Source of the DNA: Aquatica leii
Lineage: Eukaryota; Arthropoda; Insecta; Coleoptera; Lampyridae
Direction of reading: 5' to 3'
Assembly (NCBI GenBank): GCA_035610365.1
Contig: CM069432.1
Location: 178,359,027 to 178,423,026, forward strand
Length of the DNA stretch: 64,000 bases
In this document: positions 1 to 11,300 of the stretch, piece after piece
How positions within the stretch are numbered: the first letter of the stretch is position 1
Layout: the number at the start of each line of letters is the position of its first letter
Notes under the pieces: model-generated
The model's database searches: none
Seen by the model: only the letters and a program-made list of their open reading frames with translations
Told to the model about the DNA's origin: nothing
Position numbers and translations under genes: made by a program

Positions 1-1
1 T

Positions 2-625
2 AAATTCCATATAAAAAATCTTAATATACTAAAAAATTTACGCAATAACAACAATTATCCTAATAACCTGAGTAATAGAATTTTATTTCACACTAACACC
101 AGCAACGGTACACCATCACCATCTATTCAAAATAATTCTAGATGTAAATTTTCTAAAATCATTAACGTTCCTGGTCTTACTAAGAAGTTGATTCGTATTT
201 TAACAACACCGGACCTTAAAATAACAACTTATAATAACAATACTATTTACAACATTATTTATTCCAACATTAAAGAAAAGACCAAGTTATTAGACAAACA
301 TAATGTTGTATATAAAATCGATTGTATGGATTGTAATAAATGTTATATTGGTCAAACGAAACAAAAAACTATTAACAGAATTAAGAACCACCAATATAAT
401 AGTAAAAATAAAAAAGCAGAATCAGCTCTTGCTCTCCACCATATTAATATACAGCATAATTTTGATTTTAGTAATCCTTCAATATTAAATGTGGAACCCA
501 AATTGTATAAAAGATTAGTTGCAGCAATTATATTTATCACGCAACATAAGAATAATGTTAATTTCAACACTGATACTAACAACCTTAGTACAGTTTATAA
601 TAACCTTATCTCAAAAATTTTCTAG
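2..625 (+). CDS. Penelope-like element C-terminus with GIY-YIG endonuclease (partial)
   Basis: The frame is open from base 2 to a TAG at 623-625, so it is the 3' end of a longer ORF that begins outside the window. Residues leading into the domain (around NVPGLTKKLIRIL) match the linker seen in Penelope-like proteins. The nuclease starts with VVYKIDCMDCNKCYIGQT: the GIY strand appears as VVY, the YIG strand is intact, and a cysteine pair precedes it as is usual in this family. A conserved Arg/His region follows (RIKNHQY). In the last helix the position normally holding the catalytic glutamate reads LVAAIIFI, so the acid seems to be alanine. The nuclease nicks target DNA for target-primed reverse transcription. 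The reading frame is intact here but the enzyme is probably inactive. Confidence 0.85.
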   Translation, partial: KFHIKNLNILKNLRNNNNYPNNLSNRILFHTNTSNGTPSPSIQNNSRCKFSKIINVPGLTKKLIRILTTPDLKITTYNNNTIYNIIYSNIKEKTKLLDKHNVVYKIDCMDCNKCYIGQTKQKTINRIKNHQYNSKNKKAESALALHHINIQHNFDFSNPSILNVEPKLYKRLVAAIIFITQHKNNVNFNTDTNNLSTVYNNLISKIF

Positions 626-664
626 ACTGTGGGTATGTTTTGGGTTATTTTTTCATTGCTCATA

Positions 665-1080
665 TTTTATATCACACGACCATAAAATTATAACGTTAGT
701 GATTTAGTTTGTAGTGGTTTTCGTGTATTTTTACATTAATTGTTTTTCGTTATTTATTAATTTTGTATTAATGACGTTGTTTGCGGACCATTCTACTGTG
801 TATTTGTTTTTCGTAAGTAATCATCTATAATTATCAAACACCATTTATAATAAGTAGAAGATAAATTTGTAGCTCTCACCGAATTGTAACTGCCTTTTTA
901 CTTATATTGTTTTCTTTTTAATAAATTCAGTTGGCCTGAAAAAGTGGACACAACCGTTTCACGAAACGTCGCTCTAAGAAAACTCATAAAGTAATTTTTA
1001 TAGCCTCTCCAACAAAATAAAGGGTTTACCAATCTTAGTTTAATCAAGCATTAGGAGGTCCAAAACGCTTTTCTTAATAA
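665..1080 (+). repeat. Penelope 3' terminal repeat, copy 1 (pseudo-LTR type)
   Basis: This non-coding block follows the endonuclease stop codon and matches 26803-27192 at high identity over almost its whole length. It differs by scattered substitutions and by about 26 bp present here (near 717-745) but missing from the other copy. It holds a polypyrimidine-rich stretch and then the motif at 936-967, which resembles a hammerhead core. Confidence 0.85.
931..972 (+). other. Hammerhead-ribozyme-like motif of Penelope terminus, copy 1
   Basis: CTGAAAA (936-942) lies upstream of a short stem GTGGA/TTCAC and the box GAAAC (963-967). The usual first box is CUGANGA; here the G has become A, whereas copy 2 has the exact CTGAAGA. 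There is one extra A between box and stem. Penelope-like elements are known to carry hammerhead motifs in their terminal repeats. Cleavage activity is not implied. Confidence 0.5.
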
Positions 1081-1859
1081 AAACAACTTTATTTTAATAA
1101 ATTGTTAGAGAGAATTATCTCTATAAGAAACTGTAAAAATAATTCGAATAATTTACATACGTACAAAATTATATAAGAAAAACTGTTAAAAATGGCGGAT
1201 ACACCCACTTCCGGTTTTTTATCAGACCCATCTTGTGATAAAACTAAAGGAATATGAAAAACCAGAACCATAGCAAATTTCAAGTTACTAGGACTTTTGG
1301 TTCGAGATTGCTTGTAAATTGCTTAGTTAAAGTATCACATTCGTACGTTTTTTAATGTTTCACATTTCAATAAGCAAATAATTTTTTATGCAAAATAAAT
1401 ATGGCTTGACATTTATTTAACTTATAGAACAAAGTTATAGAAAACTTGCAAAGTTGAAAATCTATGTACGACATTGCAATTTTTCAGCACATAGCTATGA
1501 TTGTTTAAGCAGTAAAAAAACAATTAAAAACACAATATTTAAGTTTGAAGACATTCTAATAAGTAATTGTGTTAGAAGTTAATACAAACGTGTACATATC
1601 ATTTCAAAGTGATTTTATGACAACATAACCTTAATAAAATATGTAGACATTCCTTCATCATTCCGTATAAGAAAATCGTATGGTGACTACACCAGTTTTT
1701 TTATGATTCAGGAGACCTTAAAACGTAAAACTATGTAAAAAAAATTGCAATTGCTTATAAGAAAGTAAACATCGAATATTTGAAATGATCATACTAAAAA
1801 ACAAATTTAGAGACGTTAGTTTCGGAGTTATAAATCGATCACAAAAACGAAAAAGACAC
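1081..1859. other. AT-rich spacer, possible TE scrap at about 1180-1310
   Basis: No gene is seen. The stretch 1190-1310 is less AT-rich (TGGCGG, CCACTTCCGG, TTTTATCAGACCCATC) and has the look of a dispersed non-autonomous element fragment, but no terminal repeats or partner copy were found in the window. Confidence 0.35.
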
Positions 1860-2085
1860 ATGCGAAGACGTTACAGACGAGGAGTTTCGCGAAATAGAAG
1901 AAATTGATAAAGGTGCTACACTGTATTAAGCAACCATAATTTAACGTAAAATTTCCCTTTATTAATTTAAAATATTCAGTGGATGCTATTTTATAATACT
2001 TTTAATTCTTTAATTTATGAAAACGCAACCTTAGACAACTGTCAGAAACTGCATTATTTAAAATCGTAGTTGTAAATCAGAAGCG

Positions 2086-2590
2086 TCTCTTACTACGTCC
2101 AAAAAGAATTACAAAATCGCGTACAAAATTTTGCAAAAAAGATATCAGAATTCGAGATTAATTCTCCAAGACCACGTAAACGCAACGCAACGTTATACAC
2201 TCCGGAAATAACAAAATATTTAGCACTTTCATTAAGATCATTAATAAATGATATAAATTCAAATTTAGAATCATTAAAAAATTTTGAAATTCTAGTAGAA
2301 TGATGGGACGCTATCTTCTTACCACGTATTTGTAAAATATTAGATTTTTTTACTAGAAAAAAATTCAAACTTACTTTAAAAACAGAAATACCGAAATTAT
2401 CTGATTTAATAGATTTTTTAGATAAAAAATGTTTGGTTTTATGTTCCATTAATACAAGAAACATAGAAAAACAAACATCAAATTCTTGTAATAAATCGGT
2501 ACATGCAGCCACAAACATGTATAATACATTCTGTTATTACTGCAAAAATTCGCACTTCGTAAGCTAATGCCCAGAGTTTGTTGCTGTATC
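2086..2590 (+). pseudogene. BEL/Pao gag remnant with zinc knuckle
   Basis: One frame reads through gag-like sequence, including the stretch LTLKTEIPKLSDLIDFL that matches the end of the BEL/Pao gag domain, and ends in a zinc knuckle of the form C-x2-C-x3-H-x4-C (2532-2570). Two in-frame stops interrupt it: TGA at 2301-2303 and TAA at 2565-2567, the second lying inside the knuckle. Gag would package element RNA. The long minus-strand open frame over this stretch is only an antisense shadow. Confidence 0.75.
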
Positions 2591-3079
2591 GATAAAAGAA
2601 CGGAAACACCGGATATTTTATTTAAACAGAGCGGTTTGAATTTGCCAAATGTCGAAATGGCGGATTCAGAATTTACTCGATCAGGTCCGATACACTTAAT
2701 TTTAGAAGCGAAAGTATCGTGTAAATTAATGCATTTCAAAGAAATCAAAATTTTTAAATTAAAAGAACAAGATTTATACATGTATAAAAAAACTTTTAGG
2801 ATACATAGTAGGAGGTGTAATTTTAGACACCTTTCTTAAGCACGCGTCAAAATTGTGCAACATTTGAAAAATTTTAGGTACAGAAAGAGATTGAACGACC
2901 ACAGTATCTTTGTACAATCGAGGAACGAGCATGCGAAGAACAATTTATTAATACGCACCGATGTAAGATTTATAATTAAATTACCATTTAAACACAACGT
3001 TGTAAGTTTAGGTGATTCGAGTCTCCAACGCTCTCAAGCATTTTTTGTCATTCGAACAAAAACTTCAAATAAAAGATAA
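2567..3079 (+). pseudogene. BEL/Pao protease-to-RT linker remnant
   Basis: The fragment around LPNVEMADSEFTRSGPIHLI corresponds to the conserved block after the BEL/Pao protease, which reads LADPQFNVPAPVDLLIG in the young element of this window. After a frame change, FIIKLPFKHNVVSLGDS matches the segment just before the reverse transcriptase (young copy FIVNLPFKQPKPFLGHS). The protease active site (DSG) is not found, so that part seems deleted. The homology is clear but the piece is non-functional. Confidence 0.7.
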
Positions 3080-3139
3080 TGAAATTTTTTACGCAACGAA
3101 TATACTAAATTCATAAATAAATCATTAAAATTAATATTT

Positions 3140-3610
3140 ATGAAACCAGTTTCAACTGAAAAATTACGAAACAAAAATTCGTATTACTTACTACACACGG
3201 GCGTAGTTAAACCGTCTAGGACTACAACAAAAGTCGGTGTGGTTTATGACGGGTCGACAAAATCAAGTAATGGATTAAGTTTAAACGATAATCTAACAGG
3301 TCAAAACTTGCAAAACGATTTGTTCAAATTGTTTTAGAATTCATCAAATTGCATTTTATTATGATATGAAGAAGATGTTCCTTCTAACTAAAATTGAGTT
3401 AGATTAGGACTATTTGAGATTATTTTGGCGCGAATCACAAGATGATCCAGTAAAAACTTATCGTTTAACTTGCTCAGTATTCGGATTAAGTAATCCGCCA
3501 TTTGTTGCAATGAAATTTATTAGACATTTATCCATCGAATCGGAAAACGAGCATTTAGTAAACCATGTATTAACTGAGGACGATATTTTAGCGGTAGTGA
3601 TGCTATAAAA
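3140..3610 (+). pseudogene. BEL/Pao reverse transcriptase remnant
   Basis: YYLLHTGVVKPSRTTTKVGV followed by VYDGSTKSSNGLSLNDNLTG is the start of the BEL/Pao RT; the family normally has VFDAS where this copy has VYDGS. After a frame change and a lost segment, LFWRESQDDPVKTYRLTCSV continues the fingers and palm, and DDI near 3580 is the remnant of the YVDD catalytic box. The RT would copy element RNA into DNA. Stops and frameshifts rule out activity. Confidence 0.85.
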
Positions 3611-3746
3611 AACTACTTAGCATTACGTGATGTAATAATTTACAATTTTAATCACAGGAAACTTTAAACGATGAAAAAGTAGCAGCAGATAAAAAAATCG
3701 ACAAAAGCATTGACATTATTAAGGAACCCTTAAAAGGATTCGTAAA

Positions 3747-4895
3747 ATGGTCGTACTAACTGCGATACGTAACGATATTTTTTCCGTCATATTTAATGTT
3801 TCTTCATTTAATAAATTACAACGCATTCTTGCATTCTGTTTTTGTTTCATAAACAATTTGAAAACCATACATAACAAACAAACCGGAGTTTTGTCATGTT
3901 ATGAGTTATCTCATGCTCACAACGTTATAATTAAGATTGTTTAAGCACAAGAATTCTCTTTTGAATACGAAACTTTAAAAAGTGGTCGCGGTAAAGTTGA
4001 TAAAACTAGTATATTATTATTGTTAGATACATGTATAAATACGAAATCATTTGCACCGGAGGCCGCTTACGTAATTCATGACTACTTTATGATTTAAAAC
4101 ATTTAATTTTATTGCTTAAGGGGCACCATATTTCAAAATTCAAGGAAACTCCACTCATGTGACAGTTTTTCATGCTGGACCAACTCAAACGTTGGCAGCC
4201 ATACGATCCAGATATTGGCCGATACGAGAAAGGGAAGATGCTAGAAAAGTCATACACTCTTGCTTACCATGTTTTAAAGCAGCGCCTAAGTTACTTATAC
4301 AAAAAATTGGAGATTTTCTCAGGACAAGACTGAAACCTTGTAAACCTGTTACTAAAACAGGTGTAGATTATTTCGGTCTCACATTGTTAAAGCCAAGTAG
4401 ACGCTCAAAAATACAATTGAAATCGTGAGTGGCACTTTTTGTTTGCACGGCAACACGAGCTCCGCACTTAGAAATAGTAATGGACTTAACGTCAGAGTTA
4501 TTATAAACGTTCTAAAACAAATAATTGCCATGCGAGTTAAAATAACACATATTTATACTGAAATATAAACCAAGATTTTAATAAATGTTTTCGAGAGTTT
4601 AATAAAGACGTAGATGTTCAAAAGGATGAAACACATTACATGGAAAATTACTTTGTCTGAGTCAGCCAACTTTGGTGGATTGTGAGAAACGCTAGTTCGA
4701 TCCGCTAAACAGCATATTAAAAACACCGCGGAAAATGCAAATTTAACAGACGAGGAAGCTTTGACACTTTTTACTAAAATAGAGGCTATCATAAATTCAC
4801 GTCTTCTTATTTCTTTTTCTAATATTCCCAATGATTTTGAAATTTTAACTCCTACCCATTTTGACCTATCTTTGAGAAGTTGTAAATGCAATTAG
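3747..4895 (+). pseudogene. BEL/Pao integrase remnant
   Basis: FNKLQRILAFCFCFINNL (about 3815-3865) matches the linker between RNase H and integrase. Near 4159-4275 the H-C-C pattern HAGPTQTLAAIRSRYWPIRE followed by CLPCFKAAPK is the integrase zinc-binding domain. VDYFGL, then the ATRAPHLEIVMDLTSE segment, begins the catalytic core. FGGL followed by a stop at 4683-4685, where the family has a tryptophan codon, marks the last catalytic block; reading resumes through INSRLL and ends at TAG 4893-4895. Several frame changes separate these parts. This is old and inactive. Confidence 0.85.
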
Positions 4896-4999
4896 TAATT
4901 GTCTAATTTGTCAATTTAATAATTAAAGTTGAAAAATGTAAAAACCTTAACTACCTATTGTTGAAAATGTAACTACTTTCGTTCTGTTAATAAAGACAT

Positions 5000-5057
5000 A
5001 AGATGGTCGGACTACAAATTAGTAGTAGTCATTACTAATTTGTAGTCCGACCATCTT
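5000..5057. repeat. Perfect 25-bp inverted repeat (hairpin)
   Basis: The arms 5000-5024 and 5033-5057 are exact reverse complements, separated by an 8-base loop (5025-5032). The arm core is GGTCGGACTACAAATTAGTA. No mismatch is seen, which is striking beside the decayed element on its left. It could be a foldback element, a terminal piece of a DNA transposon or a recent palindrome. Confidence 0.9.
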
Positions 5058-5164
5058 GTATCGTTAATTTAACTCATCCGTCAAAATGTTATCTTGCAAT
5101 TAATTAATTTTAGCCTGTTAAATGTCAAAGTTTAAATTTTAAATTATGTTTGTTAATTAGTGTG

Positions 5165-5212
5165 TTTGTCTGAAGATGATTTTACTTTATTAAAGGATCG
5201 AGACGTTGTCAC
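5165..5212 (+). other. Possible third Penelope-type terminal motif
   Basis: CTGAAGA at 5170-5176 is followed by an imperfect stem (GATGATTTTA pairing with TAAAGGATC) and CGAGACGTT at 5199-5207. This matches the layout of Penelope termini (CTGAAGA, stem-loop, CGAAACGT) with one change in the GAAAC box. There is no adjacent coding remnant, so the assignment is tentative. Confidence 0.4.
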
Positions 5213-7584
5213 TAGTCACATTTTCAACAATTTTTAAATTGCTTAAATATTACAGCTTTAATTATTAAATTGGGGTCTAGACTATATGAATATGAATCAA
5301 TTTCAAGAGTTATTGTATGGATACGTTGGCCATTAGATATTATTGTTACTATAATACATTTTTTACTTGATCTTACTACATATTTTTCCACTTTAATAAT
5401 AATTTGATAACAGAAGCTTTTGGTACAATAAAATTAAGTCGGTACATTGCCAAAATGCTTCAATATTACAAATATACAGATAGAGGCTATAAAGCTAGTA
5501 ACACAAATTTCTTGCAACTATTTTTCCTTCCAAATTTCTATGGTAAAACATGTTTAATTTTTATCATATATAAAATGTAATCTATTTATTATTTTGTATT
5601 TTTTTGTGAGCGATTACATTATACTGCGGGTCTTAAAACTATTTCAGATTAAGTTTCACTAACTATAATTTACTATTACTTCTAACTGTTCGGATGCAAA
5701 TGATAAGTTGTATTGCGATAAAAACAAATACGTAATAAAATTTACTAGTTTTAATCCAACACTCATCTATTAGTGTCAGAATTGTAACTACGTCTACATT
5801 ATAATTATGTTGCGACGCAAATCTTCTTGATATTAGGCAAAAAACCAAAAACGGGTAGATCGCGTGCGTTGATTCTAATACGTTTGTATGCGGTAAACAC
5901 GTATATTTTAAATTTGTTTACGCATAAATTTTGTACAGTATGCAATACAAGGTTTTTTCTAATATAAACACCGCTTGTTGCTTATAGTCAGTTTTAGTTA
6001 ATTCTTGTGTAAACCCGTTCGTTCAAATCTTTCAATGACTAAGCAAACAAAAGCTTTAAGCAAGCAAGTTATTATTTTTACTTTAGATATTTTGTTTTTA
6101 GATAGTAGCACTATATTTATATTGCTTTTTGATAATAATCACAACAAACTGTTTACACGCTCATGTAAATAGTATATCATATACCTACTGTATAAGGTAT
6201 TATTTATCTTCTAAAAACGTTTTCGTAAGTACAATAATGGTAAAATATATACCAAAGTATATGATTACAACCTAGGCGACAGATTATATTGCAAGACGCA
6301 AAGCGTGGTTTATATACAATTTTTTCCACTACTAGAATTATTAAAACCTTTTTACCTGAATCAAATTTAAGTTGTAAATTTCAAATTAAAAATCAAGTGA
6401 GGAAATGTGACAGTTGTCATTAGTTTAATAAAATTAATTTTGATGTAAGTTGTAATTGCGATTTATAATATAATATAATATTAATAAATAGATAACGTAA
6501 GCTTTATTTGCTAAATTTACTAAAATTGTTTAAAAAAATTATCACTTTAAGCATTGATTATATCTAAAATATATTTATTTTAGTTAAAATTTACATTTAG
6601 TTAAGCATGAACTTCAAATAACTTATATTTTTAAAATCAATTTAAATTATTTATTAAAATAGCATTTCTCTTACTCTTGGTATACAGTTTTGTAAACTTT
6701 TTCTCTTTAAAACTGTTATAGAATTATCAGCAATGCAAATATGTTCATTATTACCTAGTCGTTAGTAATGAACTATTATTTACCTGTGCTTAAAAAAAGT
6801 GCAACTTCACAACCTGCTGTTGTACGTAATAATGAAAGCCTATACAACTAGTAGTGGAAAAAAGTAGATTAATGTATGAAGCAACAGGTAATGTTTATAC
6901 CAGTACAAAAAAAACATCAAAGAAACAACATTTGGACCATAACAAACAATTTTAAAACTTGATGTTGATTTGGTTAATCGCACTTTTTAAGTTTAAATTA
7001 ATAAGCAGCTAAAAACAAATTTGTTTGGTTTTTATGAATGTTAATAAAACTAGAGCAAAAATAAAAACACAGTTAATTAGGAAGTAATGAATATTTATTA
7101 CTAATTAAATTTAGCATAATATTTAAAAATGATTACATTTAATTATTATAACCTTAATATTTAAAAAATACCTACTCCTAACACAAATTAAGATTTTTCT
7201 AAATGGAGAGAAAAATAAACTAGTATGAAAAGTTTAGTCGTAATCTGAACATTTCATTTATTTATTAAAAGTAGCGATCATAAAAATTAAACCTCTTATT
7301 TAGAACTTCAAAGTTTCTTTATAAATTCTTTGAAATATATTTTATAAAAAGCATTTCAATTTTTGTACAAAATTCATTGAACTCTGAGCAATCTAATTTT
7401 AACTTTTTGAATGAAATACTTGCGTAGGTATAATATTGATTGGTAGATTCATTCACGAATTTAAAATTTATTTTGCTTTAAAAATAAGTGTTATTACAAT
7501 ATTTTTATTTACCGAATACAAATTACATCTTAAAAGTTATACATCCAGTGTGTTATCACTGCTAAGCAATAATGTGAAATATAC
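5213..7584. other. AT-rich intergenic DNA
   Basis: No coding, RNA or repeat feature could be supported. Short open frames here have no recognisable domains and look like chance. Confidence 0.6.
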
Positions 7585-8148
7585 TAGACTAGGACGCTCG
7601 CGACGCCCAAAAGCGACGTACGATGACGTCACGCTATTCAGGACCGCACTATCTTTACTTTAAATTTTGTTTAAAATATATGCATTGATACTTCTTAAGT
7701 GTTTAAATAAACATTCTTCTTGTATACTGGGTGGTACTATAATGCACATCGTTAGATCTTGTCAAGGTATGTGCAATTCCTTTTATTCACGTGCCTGTGG
7801 TGATTCAGTACAACACTTTGTGAAACACATGTGCATTCATTTTAAGTTCTTTTTGTGATATCTTGAATTAACTTAGACACATGTGGCATAAATGTAGGCC
7901 CCAGCTGTTATTTCAATTTAAACCCGTGTAACCGGAGTTAATTTATTGTTCTTGAAAACAAACGAAATTTTTGATATAAATTAAAACGAAAAAAGTAAGT
8001 GGTTCAAACTGGAAGTAAACTCTTTGGCAATCCGCACCTGGAGGCGAATTGTAGTGGAGGAAGCAAGAATGAAAGCGGTCGCAGAATCAGTATACTGGCA
8101 ACCGCGGGCGAGTGAGAGTAAGCGCGAATTCTTCGCGTGCTTAACAGC
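7585..8148 (+). promoter_or_regulatory. Probable promoter and 5' UTR of the LRR gene
   Basis: Base composition shifts to CpG-richer sequence twice (about 7585-7645 and 8020-8150) in an otherwise AT-rich region. A full CRE palindrome TGACGTCA lies at 7624-7631. A GTAAGT donor-like site at 7994 could mark a 5' non-coding exon, and TCAGT near 8088 could be an initiator. The region ends at the ATG of the signal-peptide exon. The exact start site is inferred, not seen. Confidence 0.45.
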
Positions 8149-8357
8149 ATGCGTTTGCTTCAGCTAACAGCTGTGGTGATGCTGTCCACGCTGTTTTCTT
8201 ACGTTTCAACACTTTATATAAGTCAATCTCAAGAAGTTTCGGTTTGTCCGATGTTTGAAGAATATTGTCGATGCAACATCAATTTGCAAGAATTTGTTTG
8301 CAGAACTGCCGGATTTACGAGTGTTCCAACATCTTTACCACATTCTATAACTAAACT
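8149..8357 (+). CDS. First coding exon: signal peptide plus LRR N-terminal cap
   Basis: The ATG at 8149 starts a hydrophobic leader (MRLLQLTAVVMLSTLFSYVS), typical of a secreted or cell-surface protein. It is followed by a cysteine-rich LRRNT cap with spacing C-x6-C-x-C-x8-C and the tail VPTSLPHSITKL, which normally leads into the first leucine-rich repeat. The frame hits a stop directly after a perfect GTAAGT donor at 8358-8363, so the exon ends at 8357, inside a leucine codon (phase 2). The layout (signal peptide, short cap, IxxL, phase-2 intron) resembles exon 1 of glycoprotein-hormone-receptor type LGR genes, but other LRR receptors share it. Later exons were not recognised. The family is solid; the gene identity is not. 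Confidence 0.7.
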
Positions 8358-11300
8358 GTAAGTTGCATTTTTTATAAAAATGCCAATATTTGTTATAGCA
8401 TAAAAAAATATTTTTTACAACTGATTAAAACGAACATTACCCGTAAAAATTAAATAATTTCAGTTCGTTACATGCATGCAGCTGAAGAGAATTACATATC
8501 TTGATCGTTAACTTAAAACGAGTTTTCCTTAAAAATTTAAACGCTTCCCACTAAATAAAATTAATAGATAATCTTACTGTTGTTGCCACAGAAAATCACC
8601 AATTGCAATTTTAAACGTTTTTTTGATAAGCAATAGTTACATTAAATAAAATTTGTGCCATGTCTGAAACGATATTTACGTAACAGATTTGCAAATTATA
8701 ACTTGCAAAAACACGACGCGTTTCCAATAGCTCATAAATTTATTCTTGAACAACTTTATATCATTCTCAACATCCACCTGAAGAATCATGATTATATACA
8801 ATCACACCAATTGATTGAAACTTACCTCACCCGATTTTTTTAGTTTTCCCGTATGAAAATAAATTTGACTTTATATTGAACTTATTTAATGGTTTCGTAG
8901 AAAATTTGTTGAAATTGAATTGTGTCGATTTACCTTCTACAAAACATTTTTACAGCGGGATTTATTCAATGTACCGTAATAAAACATTTGCATAATATGA
9001 TAAAATCAAAAGTATGCGTCATTGTAAAAACTTATCAGTGACAGTTTTTTAAACAGTTAAAATGTTAAAAATAACTAAATTGGTTACATATTGTACAAGC
9101 ACTAAAAATTCTGGAAAAATAAATATTCTTTTTTTTAAATTATTGTTATATAAAATAAATAATAAAGTAAAACTACTTTAGAACAAAGTATCTACCTACA
9201 TATTGTTCTAAATATACTCAATAATATAAATAATAAAAACCAATATTAAATTTTTGGGTAATTATGTAGTTGTTTTGATATTTATTACAAAATAACAATT
9301 GGGCAGGAGTAAAATTTGTAAAATTTTTATACGACATTTAATAGTTATTTTTTATAGAATGAGCATCAAAACTTTAAATTGTTTAGTAAGTACATCTAGT
9401 TGAACTTAAATTTACGGTTGCGAGTGTTGCTTTTAAAGTTGTCTATAATAGGCACTTCATTATAAATCTTAATTTTTAATAAATAACTTGTTTAGAACTG
9501 AATCTTCTCGTGTTTAGTAACAGTAAGAAAAAAAATCTCTACAAATATAAGTTTAGTATTTTAATAAGTTGTAGAAAAAGTGGTGATAATATTTTTTATA
9601 GTGTCATGATTTTTTAAAATTAGTTCATAATTTTTGTAGTATAATTTTATTACATTTATATATTTTACAGAAGAGTTGTTAATAATTATTTTCAGTTACA
9701 CTTTAGTAGATGTAATATAAATTTAATTTTTTTAATATTAACGACTAATCATTAATAGTCACTGCTATTAGAACATGAATAAACATTGTTAAATTATTTT
9801 AAAAAAATGTGTGCGTTTAATTTTTACACGCGATTCAAGTAAAACTTCTTTGCAAAGATTAAACGTAAATTAAAATAAATATATTGTTAAAACATTTGCA
9901 CTCATCAAGTATATTAATCGAAAATGTAAAAAAAATTAAAATAACGCTTCATAAACACATGGATAGTCACAAGGAAAGTAAAGGTTAGAGTAGCTCATAT
10001 TAATATATGAAATTGTCAGAATTGTAAATAAAAAAACGCTTACAGTTTGACCACTATTACAAAAAGCGTGTCTGGGGGAGTTCGTATCGTACAAGGTATG
10101 GTCGAATGAAAAAGTATTTTTGCGCTAATATGTATTTAAAATTAGGTAACCTAACTGACTAATATGAGAATGTATAAATGGTTGCATATGCTGTAGTTAA
10201 AAAAATGTTTTTTTATAACATATGAACAATCTTGATTACTTTCAAATATTTTATTTTAATTAAATTATTAATCACAATTATGATAACCACAGCCAATACA
10301 GGTTTGTAACAAATCTTTTATTGAATCAATTTGGAATATGTACGTTGATTTTTTAGTCATTTTATAAGGTTTGTATTATTTATTTCATAATGATACTCGT
10401 CAGACTTAGTTTTTGATTCAAAAATAAGAAAGCCGTTGTTTACACACTTGCATGCACTATAACATGTCGTTGCTTAGTTCGCACATTTATAAAGATCTAA
10501 TTTTTCTCCAGATTACCAACGCTTGTTAATTCTATATAATAGATAAATATTTTTTATCTTAATATGTAACTGGTTGTTTATCATTGCATTTAGCGTTATT
10601 GTCTCTCAGGTTTTTCAAATATCGTGAACGCTAAGCTACCTATTATTTCGTCCTATTAAAAGTTCTTGTAATGAAAAAGTTTTAAAAAATATCTTTGTTT
10701 TACGTTCTTCTATGTAGATGTCTTTGACTTGTGGTATTCAAATGCTTTACAAACGTTTTAATAAATCTCCAGGATTTTCTTATTGCAGCAACAGGAAGTT
10801 TGGAATTGTTTTTAATTAGATATATCCATTGACCATGGATTAAAACTTTATGACAAAAAGTTACTTCAATAAATAATTATTGCTGGTTTTATACTATAAA
10901 TACAATAAATAAATTATCTTAGGTGGTAAATTAAATAGAAACAATTTTATCTATAAGTATTTATCAAATGATGTAAAAGTCAATTGAAATAGATTGTTCT
11001 AAAAGAACAGATTTGTACACAAACAAGACAAAAATTGAAATATAAAAAGCCAAAATAAGAAAGTAAATAAAAACCAAAATATCAACAAAATTAATAAATT
11101 AATGCTTTAAATACACTTTAACGAATCGATATACATGATTGGTAGACTCAATTTGTTCTTTAAATTGGTTTGCATATTTTTCGGGGTTTTTGTAAACTTG
11201 GTAGCACAATAGTTAGTATTTTTAAACAGAAAAAAAGAGTTATTTCCAAGCCGCGCCTGAAAAAGTTTTTCTTTACAATCAAGTTTTATTGAAACAAATT

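Larger units (their letters stand above)
1..1080 (+). mobile_element. Penelope-like retroelement, 3' part
   Basis: The segment holds the C-terminal endonuclease of a Penelope-like element followed by its 3' terminal non-coding region. The left side runs off the window, so the reverse transcriptase is not visible. The right boundary (about 1080) is set by where similarity to a second copy of the same 3' region (26803-27192) stops. The shared block includes a conserved motif resembling the hammerhead-ribozyme core of Penelope pseudo-LTRs. Family assignment is strong; the exact end is approximate. Confidence 0.85.
1860..4895 (+). mobile_element. Decayed BEL/Pao LTR retrotransposon, plus strand
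   Basis: Translated pieces fall in the BEL/Pao order gag, zinc knuckle, protease linker, reverse transcriptase, integrase zinc-binding domain and integrase core. They are spread across different frames with many stops and deletions. The order and motifs parallel the younger element at 15464-21872 but the sequence is clearly different, so it is a different lineage. No LTRs, primer site or target duplication were recognised, and both boundaries are approximate. An acidic segment near 1860-1925 may be the start of gag. Confidence 0.85.

Noticed and set aside
2093-2518. Minus-strand 141-codon frame
   Set aside because: The plus strand of the same bases encodes BEL/Pao gag with a zinc knuckle, so this is an antisense shadow.
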